DNA of 64,000 nt, from contig NZ_CP071517.1 of assembly GCF_016613475.2 (NCBI RefSeq), positions 2,356,001-2,420,000 on the forward strand, read 5' to 3'. Both the position numbers and the translations under genes were made by a program. Origin of the DNA: Lysobacter arenosi (lineage in GTDB: Bacteria > Pseudomonadota > Gammaproteobacteria > Xanthomonadales > Xanthomonadaceae). Shown here one piece after another: positions 57,298-64,000 of the stretch (the first letter of the stretch is position 1; every line of letters starts with the position of its first letter). The notes below the pieces were generated by a model, which saw nothing but the letters and a program-made list of their open reading frames with translations, was not told the DNA's origin and made no database searches.

Positions 57298-58329
57298 ATG
57301 AGCAGCCCTTCGAGTCCAGCGCGCGTCGCCCTTATCGGTTACGGCTATGCCGCGCGAACCTTCCACGCGCCGCTGATCCAGGCCGTACCGGGCCTGTCAT
57401 TGGCGCTGATTGCCTCGAGCCGGCCCGATCAGGTGCGGGCCGATCTCCCCGGCATCGCGGTTGAGGGCGATCCGATGCAGGCGGTCGTCGACCCGGGCGT
57501 GGACCTGGTCGTGATCGCCACGCCCAATGACACGCACTTCCCGCTTGCCCAGGCCACGCTTCGCGCAGGCAAGCATGTCGTGGTCGACAAGCCGATGACA
57601 CCCAGCCTGTCGGAAGCGCGCGAGCTGAGCGCGACCGCGCAGGCACACGACCGACTCCTTTCGGTGTTCCACAATCGCCGCTGGGACAGCGACTTTCTGT
57701 CGGTGCGGCAGGCGCTGGGCGAAGGGCTCATCGGTGAAGTGCGCCATTTCGAATCACGCATCGAACGCTTCCGTCCGCAGGTGCGCGATCGTTGGCGCGA
57801 GCGTCCGGGACCCGCGACGGGGTTGTGGTGGGATCTTGGCCCGCACCTGGTGGACCAGGCGCTGACCCTGTTCGGATCACCCGACAGCGTGCAGGCAAAC
57901 TTTGCGATGCAACGCAGCGGTGCGACCACCGACGATTGGGCGCACGTCGTGCTGGGGTTCGGCCCGATCAGAGCGATCCTCCACGTGGGGATGCTTGCTG
58001 CGATCCTCGGACCGCGCTTCGTCGTGCATGGCACAGGCGGATCCATGATCAAGGCACGCCCCGATCGCCAGGAGCAGCAGCTGCTGGCGGGCCTGCGACC
58101 AGGCGATTCGCAGTGGGGAACCGATCCGGACCCGCTGCAATGGCAAAGCGATGACGGGCCGGCCCAGACACGGCCAGCCCTGTCGGGCGACCAGTCCAGG
58201 TTCTATGCGGAACTCGCGGACGCCATCGCAGGTAAAGGCCCCAATCCTGTCCCGCCGGATGAGGCCATCCGGGTCATGGCCGTCATGCAGGCGGCGATCG
58301 ACTCGGCATCGAGCGGGCGCACACCATAG
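57298..58329 (+). CDS. Gfo/Idh/MocA-family oxidoreductase (YdgJ-like)
   Basis: The protein has 343 residues. The N-terminal Rossmann motif VALIGYGYAARTFH binds NAD(P), VVDKPMT carries the catalytic Lys, and WWDLGPHLVDQAL the catalytic Asp/His of the family. It oxidises or reduces a polyol, sugar or inositol-like compound. The gene follows the MocR gene by 50 bases and precedes a cysteine hydrolase by 24, so the last two are likely cotranscribed. Confidence 0.85.
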   Translation: MSSPSSPARVALIGYGYAARTFHAPLIQAVPGLSLALIASSRPDQVRADLPGIAVEGDPMQAVVDPGVDLVVIATPNDTHFPLAQATLRAGKHVVVDKPMTPSLSEARELSATAQAHDRLLSVFHNRRWDSDFLSVRQALGEGLIGEVRHFESRIERFRPQVRDRWRERPGPATGLWWDLGPHLVDQALTLFGSPDSVQANFAMQRSGATTDDWAHVVLGFGPIRAILHVGMLAAILGPRFVVHGTGGSMIKARPDRQEQQLLAGLRPGDSQWGTDPDPLQWQSDDGPAQTRPALSGDQSRFYAELADAIAGKGPNPVPPDEAIRVMAVMQAAIDSASSGRTP

Positions 58330-58353
58330 CCAACGTCCCTGAAGGAGTCTGCA

Positions 58354-58977
58354 ATGACTGCGTACCCTGCCAGCGAGACTGGCCTGCTGGTCATCGATCC
58401 CTACAACGACTTCATGAGCGAAGGCGGCAAGCTCTATGAGGCGACGAAGGAAACCGCGATGGCGTCGGGGTTCTACGAGAATCTGCCGCGCGTCATTGCC
58501 GCCATCCGCTCAGCGTCGATCCGGGTCTTCATCGTCCCCCACCGCCGCTGGCGTCCGGGCGACTACGACAGCTGGTTGCAGATCAACCATTCCCAGGAAG
58601 GTGTCCGCAAGACGCAGCTGTTCGCCGAAGGCAGCTGGGGTGGCGAGTTCCATCCGCAGTTCGGTCCCAAGCCTGGCGACATCGTCGTCCACCAGCATTG
58701 GGGCCAAAGCGGCTTTGCCAACACTGATCTCGATGCCCAGCTCAAGCTGCACGGGATACGCAAGATCATCCTGGTCGGCATGGTCGCAAATACCTGCGTC
58801 GAGTCCACGGCCAGGTTCGGGATGGAGCTGGGCTACCACGTGACGCTGGTGAAGGACGCGACCGCGGCGTTCAGCGCAGCCGGGATGGACGCTGCCCATG
58901 CGGTGAATGCACCGACATTCGCCCATGCCATCGTCACCACCGATCAGCTGCTCGAAGCCCTGCCCAGCTCCGGTTGA
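58354..58977 (+). CDS. Isochorismatase-like cysteine hydrolase
   Basis: The protein has 207 residues. Asp15 in LVIDPYNDF and Cys148 in VANTCVESTAR are two of the three catalytic residues. The usual Lys lies in a segment that here reads VVHQHWGQSGFANTDL; His113 or His115 takes its place. The fold is otherwise intact. It begins 24 bases after the oxidoreductase. Substrates of this family are amides such as nicotinamide or N-carbamoyl compounds; none can be named. Confidence 0.82.
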   Translation: MTAYPASETGLLVIDPYNDFMSEGGKLYEATKETAMASGFYENLPRVIAAIRSASIRVFIVPHRRWRPGDYDSWLQINHSQEGVRKTQLFAEGSWGGEFHPQFGPKPGDIVVHQHWGQSGFANTDLDAQLKLHGIRKIILVGMVANTCVESTARFGMELGYHVTLVKDATAAFSAAGMDAAHAVNAPTFAHAIVTTDQLLEALPSSG

Positions 58978-58980
58978 TGC
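58950..58980. repeat. Direct repeat, left copy (end of cysteine hydrolase gene)
   Basis: These 31 bases, encoding the last residues LEALPSSG and stop, recur at 59679-59709 with about 75% identity (identical outer blocks of 15 and 9 bases). Confidence 0.6.
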
Positions 58981-59157
58981 CGACCTTGCCGCCCTCGGCG
59001 CGTACATCCTGAACAGGGAATACGCGTCCTGGTTCGACACCATTGCAGCAAAAATTCCCACCTCCGTGACGAGCGTCCGCCTGGCATTGCCGCTTGCGTT
59101 GGCAACTGAGGAGCCACGCTCCAGGCATACCGTTGAAGCCACAAGGAGGAACGGACC

Positions 59158-59664
59158 ATGGCGTTTCATCACAGCAAGCGCGGTCGCAGGCTGGCACTGG
59201 TGGCGGGATTGGGCATCGCCACGATGGCCTACGCGTCACCACCCCCGACCCAGGCAAAGATCGACTTCGCCGTACGCACCAGCGACCTGATGCTGGCGAC
59301 GATGTTCGCCGCACTCACGCAGGAGTTCGATGAAACCACGCCGCAGAACGTCGAGGAAGGCAAGAAATCCATCTCGCTGATCTTCAACGACCAGAACCGC
59401 GACATGCGCCTGGTTGGCATCGACCAGCCCTTGCAGGCCAACGACATGCCCCTCGACGACTTCGAGGAGGACGCGCTTGCCGCCGCACTTGAAACGGGCA
59501 CGGCGCTGACGCGGGTGGAGAAGGTCAAGGGCAAGTGGTACTACCGGCGATCGATCCCGCTGAGCAACTTCCGCGCAGAGTGCGCCATGTGCCACAGCAA
59601 CTTCCCGGCTGGCCCCACGCCGGACCGCGTCGGCGCACTGATGCTTCGCGTACCGACCGACTGA
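59158..59664 (+). CDS. Exported c-type haem protein, DUF3365/Tll0287-like
   Basis: The protein has 168 residues with a signal peptide (ALVAGLGIATMAYA). A PAS-like Tll0287 domain spans the rest: KSISLIFNDQNRDMRLVG, VEKVKGKWYYRRSIPL and the haem motif CAMCHSNF (CxxCH) near residue 142. GGAGG lies 9 bases before the ATG. It could sense redox state or a ligand in the periplasm. It lies just downstream of the two-component genes on the other strand, convergent with them. Confidence 0.85.
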   Translation: MAFHHSKRGRRLALVAGLGIATMAYASPPPTQAKIDFAVRTSDLMLATMFAALTQEFDETTPQNVEEGKKSISLIFNDQNRDMRLVGIDQPLQANDMPLDDFEEDALAAALETGTALTRVEKVKGKWYYRRSIPLSNFRAECAMCHSNFPAGPTPDRVGALMLRVPTD

Positions 59665-59678
59665 GAGCTACGGTCGTC

Positions 59679-59709
59679 GCTCGAAGCCCTGCCAAATCCT
59701 GGTTGATGC
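59679..59709. repeat. Direct repeat, right copy (non-coding relic)
   Basis: Matches the 3' end of the cysteine hydrolase gene but here follows no open frame. It suggests loss of a second hydrolase copy or a duplication. Confidence 0.55.
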
Positions 59710-59727
59710 AGGGGAATCCCCACTGCA

Positions 59728-60423
59728 TCAATCCAGTTTCAGCATCATCACTGATTTTGGCGGCAGCTCGACCTGCAGGGTGCCTTCGCCCGGACCCTGC
59801 GAGTGCGGGCGGCCCGTGCGTTCGAGAAAGCGGAGCAGCTCCACTGGCGAGCGAATGCCAAGTTTGTGCATCACGCGGGAACGATGGATCTTGATGGTCT
59901 TCTCGACGACGCCAAGATCAGCCGCGATCTGCTTGTTGAGTCGGCCAGTGAGCAAGTAGGGCACGAGCTCGCGCTCGCGTGGTGTCAGCGTGTCGAGCAA
60001 GGCGCCTGCGTCCCTCCGTTCCAGCGCGGCCCGGCGTATCTCCGTGTCCCGTGCCACGGCGCGACTCACCGCCTCGATCAGCGCGTCGGCGTCGACCGGC
60101 TTGGTGAGGAAGTCGACGGCACCGGCCTTCATCGCACGGACACTGCTGGGGATGTCGCCGCTTCCAGTCAGGAAGACCACAGGGCAGTCCAAACCCAGTG
60201 CCGGCATCTGCATTTGCAACTCCAGCCCGCTCGTTCCCGGCATGGCGACATCGAGCACCATGCAGCCGGGCACGGTGCGATCGTATGTCTCCAGGAACGC
60301 CTGGGGCGATGGGCTCAGCGAGGTCCGGAACCCTTCACTTTCCAGCAGGCGCGCCAGCGCCTTGCGAACACCGGGGTCGTCGTCCACGACGTACACGATC
60401 GGTTCCTGCATGACCTCAGCCAT
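59728..60423 (-). CDS. FixJ/NarL-type response regulator
   Basis: The protein has 231 residues. The receiver has the acidic pair in YVVDDDPGV, phospho-acceptor Asp in CMVLDVAMPG and Lys in DFLTKPVDAD. A LuxR-type HTH follows (LTPRERELVPYLLTGRLNKQIAADL is its family core, quoted in part). It overlaps the kinase gene by 8 bases, so the two form one system. The C-terminal 30 residues after the HTH are extra. Confidence 0.92.
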   Translation of the reverse strand: MAEVMQEPIVYVVDDDPGVRKALARLLESEGFRTSLSPSPQAFLETYDRTVPGCMVLDVAMPGTSGLELQMQMPALGLDCPVVFLTGSGDIPSSVRAMKAGAVDFLTKPVDADALIEAVSRAVARDTEIRRAALERRDAGALLDTLTPRERELVPYLLTGRLNKQIAADLGVVEKTIKIHRSRVMHKLGIRSPVELLRFLERTGRPHSQGPGEGTLQVELPPKSVMMLKLD

Positions 60424-61891
60424 AACGGGGAAGCTCGAAGCAGAGACAAGCACCAACCGGCATGTTGCGCTCGGCCCAGATGCGGCCGTTGTGCGCCTGG
60501 ATGATCGTCCTGCACACCGAGAGGCCAAGACCCATGCCCGTGGCCTTGGTGGTTTCAAACGGCTCGAAGATCTGATCGACGATTGCCTCGGCAACCCCGG
60601 TGCCCGTGTCAGCGACCTCGGCAAGCACGCTGCGTTCATTGGAAGACGTGCGGACCCGGACGGTGCGCTCGCCGGGGACAGCGTGCATCGCGTCGCAGGC
60701 GTTCACGATCAGGTTGACCAGCACCTGTTGCAGCTGCACCCGGTCGCCCAGGCACGCGGGCAATCCCGGCGCGAGGTCGAGGTGGAGCGCCACGCCACGG
60801 TCCTGCAGCTCTCGGCGCATCATCCGGGCGCAGTCCTGGACCACCTCATTGGCCGACAGTGGCGCGAACTCATGCGTCTCCTTCCTCAGGAAGCCGCGCA
60901 CCCGCCCGATCACCTGGCCCGCGCGGCGATCGTCCGCAATGATGTCGGACAGGATCTCCTGAACCTCGGCGACCCCGGTCGGTTCCCGGCGCAGGATCCG
61001 CTGCGCAGCCTGCGCGTTGCTCAGAATGGCCGTCAGCGGCTGGTTCAGCTCATGGGCCAAGGACCCGGAGAGCTCTCCGAGCACGGCGACGCGCGACAGG
61101 TGGGCAAGGCTTGCGCGCTCGGCTTCCACCTCCTGCTCCGAACGCAGTCGGCGCAGTTCACTCTCCTGCAACTGCATCGCCAGGCGATCGGAACGGAACA
61201 GTTCGCTGACCAGCCGGTAGCTCGTGGTGACCACCACGATGGCAAAACCCGGGGCGGCGATCATCGGTGGACGCGGCAACCCGAACGCCATCAGGGTCGC
61301 GTCCGCCACCATGACGCCTACCAGCAGGAACCAGCTTCCGCCCACGATCCATGCCGCGTTGCGTGCCGAGGCCGGCTCGTTCCGGGCCCGCCAGATCGTC
61401 TGGCCGATGTAGGCCAGGGCCAATGCATTGCTCGCCTGCCCCACGATTACCCAGGGATTGGCCATGCCGATTGGATGCGAAACCGGTACGCCCCACCAGA
61501 TCGAGCGACCAACCTGCTCCACGACGAGGAACGTGAGGTTGTCGCCCACGGTGAAGTCGATCACGAGCGCGATCACGCGCAAGACTGCCGCGGCGATCGC
61601 GATGCGCACCGACCCATACCCGAACCAGTGGTGCAGCACGTATATCAGCGACAACACCATTGCAGTGATCGCCACGTGCATCCAGCGGATGAGGACCGCC
61701 ATGGTCTCGGGCGACTGGGTGCGATAGGTCACCAGCTCCAGCAGCGCCAGGACACCAATGGATGCGGCCGCCAAGGCGAAGGCGAGATGGACGCGATGCA
61801 GCGGTCGTGCGAAATGGACCAGGGCGTGTGCAAGCGCGACGATCAGACTTGCGCTCGCGAGCATTGGCCACGCCAGCTCAATCCAATTCAT
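60416..61891 (-). CDS. Membrane histidine kinase, FixL-like class
   Basis: The protein has 491 residues. Seven to eight N-terminal membrane helices (to about 235) form an integral sensor without a periplasmic domain. The H-box GSLAHELNQPLTAI, N-box NLIVNACDAM, G1 DTGTGV and G2 GMGLGLS show a complete kinase. It is first in the minus-strand operon with the FixJ-like regulator. The signal is unknown; membrane-embedded sensors of this kind often sense lipid, redox or small hydrophobic ligands. Confidence 0.9.
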   Translation of the reverse strand: MNWIELAWPMLASASLIVALAHALVHFARPLHRVHLAFALAAASIGVLALLELVTYRTQSPETMAVLIRWMHVAITAMVLSLIYVLHHWFGYGSVRIAIAAAVLRVIALVIDFTVGDNLTFLVVEQVGRSIWWGVPVSHPIGMANPWVIVGQASNALALAYIGQTIWRARNEPASARNAAWIVGGSWFLLVGVMVADATLMAFGLPRPPMIAAPGFAIVVVTTSYRLVSELFRSDRLAMQLQESELRRLRSEQEVEAERASLAHLSRVAVLGELSGSLAHELNQPLTAILSNAQAAQRILRREPTGVAEVQEILSDIIADDRRAGQVIGRVRGFLRKETHEFAPLSANEVVQDCARMMRRELQDRGVALHLDLAPGLPACLGDRVQLQQVLVNLIVNACDAMHAVPGERTVRVRTSSNERSVLAEVADTGTGVAEAIVDQIFEPFETTKATGMGLGLSVCRTIIQAHNGRIWAERNMPVGACLCFELPRYG

Positions 61892-62077
61892 CAGGGTTCT
61901 TGTCGAGTTCTAGTTCGGGGCGAAGTTTTTAGCACGTAAGTTCACCGCGCACGGGAATGCTCCGTGAATGCGTGGTGAAACACTTCGTTCCGAGTGATTA
62001 CTTCAAACGCTGGTGCTGGCGACGTAGGCCCAAAGGCCAATTCCGCCTCGCAGGAATCGCCATTACCTTGGCCGCCG

Positions 62078-62464
62078 ATGCAGATGAAGCCGCCAATCAT
62101 TGCTGTCGTGGATGACGAAGAAAGCGTCAGGCGCGCCCTGTACCGACTGCTCGCTTCATCAGGATTTGACGTGCTGGTTTACGCGTCTGGACGCGACTTT
62201 CTGCGCCATGCCCCGAGCATCCCTGTGGACTGCGTCGTGCTCGATCTGAACCTGGGCGACCACAGCGGACTCGACGTCCTGCTTGCGCTTTCCGCCGTGC
62301 TCCTACTCATTCCGGTTGTTGTTCTGACCGGAAACGACACGAGCACCAACCGAGCACGTGCGCTGACCACTGGCGCGCACGCGTACCTCACCAAGCCAAT
62401 AGAAGACGAGTTGCTGATTGATGCCATTGTTTCCGCCATCCGCTCAAGGTCGCCAGGTGCATAG
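62078..62464 (+). CDS. Single-domain response regulator (receiver only)
   Basis: The protein has 128 residues: VVDDEESVRR, phospho-acceptor Asp in CVVLDLNLGD, Thr in VVLTGND and Lys in AYLTKPIED. There is no output domain. It is divergent from the histidine kinase (gap about 185 bases) and may be a phosphate sink or a partner of that kinase. Its 3' end overlaps the next gene by 44 bases. Confidence 0.88.
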   Translation: MQMKPPIIAVVDDEESVRRALYRLLASSGFDVLVYASGRDFLRHAPSIPVDCVVLDLNLGDHSGLDVLLALSAVLLLIPVVVLTGNDTSTNRARALTTGAHAYLTKPIEDELLIDAIVSAIRSRSPGA

Positions 62465-62954
62465 GCGCGGCCACACCCCACGGTTGTGGGCGATCCCTCT
62501 GCTCGCCGGCGCTGCAATGCTGCCCCGTCCGGCAAGCGCATCTCTGCTCAGCGGCGAGACGCTGGATGCCGCAGCCAATGTCGTTTCCTGGATAGCGCTG
62601 GTGGTCGTGCCGGTTGCGCTGATCACCGTGTTCTGGCTGGTCCACATCCTGCCCGAGAAGATCGCCGAGCAACGCCGGCATCCGCAGCTGGCGGCGATCA
62701 AGACGCTATGCCTGCTGTCATTGGTCTTCGGCGGCTTGCTCTGGCCGCTGGCCTGGCTGTGGGCGTACACCAAGCCGGTGTTTCACAAGCTCGCCTACGG
62801 CACCGATGTCTCCGACCATCCCGAGCACGGCGAGCCGCTTACGCCATTTCACGATGCGGGCATCGAGCGCCATCACAAGGAGCACGGGACTGCAGTGCTG
62901 GCTGGGCTCGCCGATACGGATGTCGGTGACAAGTCCGTTGGCACGGCGGGTTGA
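62421..62954 (+). CDS. DUF3302 membrane protein, YiaW-like
   Basis: The protein has 177 residues. A cleavable-looking signal (LWAIPLLAGAAMLPRPASA) precedes two membrane helices and the DUF3302 core (IAEQRRHPQLAAIKTLCLLSL, quoted in part; GLLWPLAWLWAY). In E. coli the homologous yiaW lies beside yiaV, an HlyD-type protein, as here. A start inside the previous gene is needed for the full signal. Confidence 0.82.
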   Translation: MPLFPPSAQGRQVHRRGHTPRLWAIPLLAGAAMLPRPASASLLSGETLDAAANVVSWIALVVVPVALITVFWLVHILPEKIAEQRRHPQLAAIKTLCLLSLVFGGLLWPLAWLWAYTKPVFHKLAYGTDVSDHPEHGEPLTPFHDAGIERHHKEHGTAVLAGLADTDVGDKSVGTAG

Positions 62955-62956
62955 TC

Positions 62957-64000
62957 ATGGAGATCATCCTCCTACTCATCTATTCGTTCTTCGTCTGGCT
63001 GGTCTTCTTCAAGTTCAAGTGGCTGCCATGGACCTTCGTATCGCAGGTCATCGTGGTGTCGCTGCCGATCTTCGCCCTGAGCGCGACGATCCTGGTCCTC
63101 AACGTGGTCGCCCCTTCGTCGGCCGACGTGCGCGTCGTCAACTACGTCGTGCAGGTGGTTCCGCGCGTCCCGGGCCGCGTCATCGAGGTCCCGGTCGAAG
63201 CCAATCGCCCGGTGAAGAAGGGCGACGTGCTGTTCCGCATCGACCCGGTGCCCTTCCAGCAGGAGCTCATGGCCCTCGAGGCGAAGGCGCCGGAGCTGTC
63301 CGCCAAGCTCGACAGTGCCCTCGCCTACCAGCGCGAACTCAACGAGCAGTTGAACTCTTCCCGCTCGGCCAGCGACGCAGTGGCCGCCCGCCTCGCCCTG
63401 GCCGAACGGCGCGAGCGCCAGACGGCCGAGCTTGCGCAGAGCGGTGCCGGGCCGGCGTTTGACCACGAGCAGGCGCAGACCGAAGCAGCGAGCCTCCGCT
63501 CGGAACTGGCGTCGACCACTGCGCAGATGGCTCAGGTGCGGCAGAAGCTGTCGGCGAAGACGCGCGATGGACAGCTGTCCGAAGTCGCCCAGGCCCGCTC
63601 GGCGATGGAGCAGCTCAAGGCGCAGATCGTCCAGGCCAGGTGGCAGCTCGACCAGGCAACCGTGCGCGCCCCCTCCGACGGCACCGTCATCAACCTGCAG
63701 CTGCGCGAGGGTTCCTATGCCGCGAACCTGCCGCTGACGCCGGTGATGAGCTTCGTCGAGCACGAGCAATGGGTGCTGGCGCTGTACTCCCAGAACGAGC
63801 TCGGCAATGTCGAGCCCGGCAACGACGCCGAGATCGCGCTGAAGACCCACCCCAACACGATCATCAAGAGCAAGGTCGATTCGATCATCTGGGCTACCGG
63901 CACGGGCCAGATGCCGATGGGCGGCATGGTTCCGCAGTCTGGATCGCAGCCGATCCCGCCGGGCCGCATCGCGGTGCGCCTGCGCCCGACCGGCAAGCAC
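62957..64000 (+). CDS. HlyD-family membrane fusion protein, YiaV-like, cut by window edge
   Basis: The first 348 residues are present with no stop. Two N-terminal membrane helices (LLLIYSFFVWLVFF; IVVSLPIFALSATILVL) precede the lipoyl half VPGRVIEVPVEANRPVKKGDVLF (quoted in part), a long coiled-coil hairpin at about 100-235 and the returning half ATVRAPSDGTVINLQLREG. The gene starts 2 bases after the DUF3302 stop. It probably joins an inner-membrane exporter to the periplasm; the exporter would lie to the right. Confidence 0.9.
   Translation, partial: MEIILLLIYSFFVWLVFFKFKWLPWTFVSQVIVVSLPIFALSATILVLNVVAPSSADVRVVNYVVQVVPRVPGRVIEVPVEANRPVKKGDVLFRIDPVPFQQELMALEAKAPELSAKLDSALAYQRELNEQLNSSRSASDAVAARLALAERRERQTAELAQSGAGPAFDHEQAQTEAASLRSELASTTAQMAQVRQKLSAKTRDGQLSEVAQARSAMEQLKAQIVQARWQLDQATVRAPSDGTVINLQLREGSYAANLPLTPVMSFVEHEQWVLALYSQNELGNVEPGNDAEIALKTHPNTIIKSKVDSIIWATGTGQMPMGGMVPQSGSQPIPPGRIAVRLRPTGKH

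Overview
GC-rich chromosomal DNA that looks like a Xanthomonadaceae/Lysobacter-type gammaproteobacterium. The reasons are: a TonB-dependent receptor of the Xanthomonas/Caulobacter kind next to flavin halogenases, SapC and a cupin/JmjC protein; two near-exact copies of the 14-bp xyl-box described in Xanthomonas; many Sec/Tat-exported carbohydrate enzymes; and autotransporters. No tRNA, rRNA, insertion sequence or CRISPR array was seen. The first and last genes run off the window.

Left third (1-31.9 kb): plant-polysaccharide use. On the minus strand, aguA, an acetylesterase and manD form a glucuronoxylan side-chain module: GH67 releases (methyl)glucuronate, the SGNH esterase removes acetyl groups, and ManD dehydrates mannonate. 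A divergent LacI-type gene (probable XylR) faces xylB-xylA-xylE, which take xylose to xylulose-5-phosphate and have a xyl-box ahead of xylB. After a Tat lipoprotein of the phosphotriesterase family, a small membrane protein and a NalP-like lipoprotein protease autotransporter comes a long minus-strand run: TonB receptor, halogenase, SapC, cupin-8/JmjC, halogenase, GH5-CBM, glucokinase. A second LacI gene lies upstream of the receptor. Perfect palindromes of one design (core TTGACAGCGCTGTCAA) sit in front of both the receptor and the divergent GH3 beta-glucosidase. GH3 is followed by a polysaccharide deacetylase and a FucP-like sugar permease. Together these look like uptake, hydrolysis and phosphorylation of a beta-glucan or xylan-derived oligosaccharide.

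Middle (33-45.9 kb): a gene-free stretch packed with structured repeats (33.27-33.80 kb); a tight four-gene operon (haem-oxygenase-like metalloenzyme, VOC protein, class III aminotransferase, CPA2 antiporter) facing a QueC-like PP-loop gene; then DUF4136, a small lipoprotein, mntP, an EF-hand protein, an alpha/beta hydrolase, a phospholipase D/cardiolipin synthase, a GST and a BON protein.

Right (45.9-64 kb): a very large Ig/FN3-repeat autotransporter cut by one in-frame TAG; a TerC-family protein behind a yybP-ykoY (Mn2+) riboswitch, which with mntP gives two predicted manganese exporters; an MFS and an HdeD-papain-like fusion; a divergent YczE/MocR pair; an oxidoreductase and a cysteine hydrolase; a CxxCH haem protein; a FixL/FixJ-like two-component system with an extra lone receiver; and a YiaW/YiaV-like DUF3302-HlyD pair.
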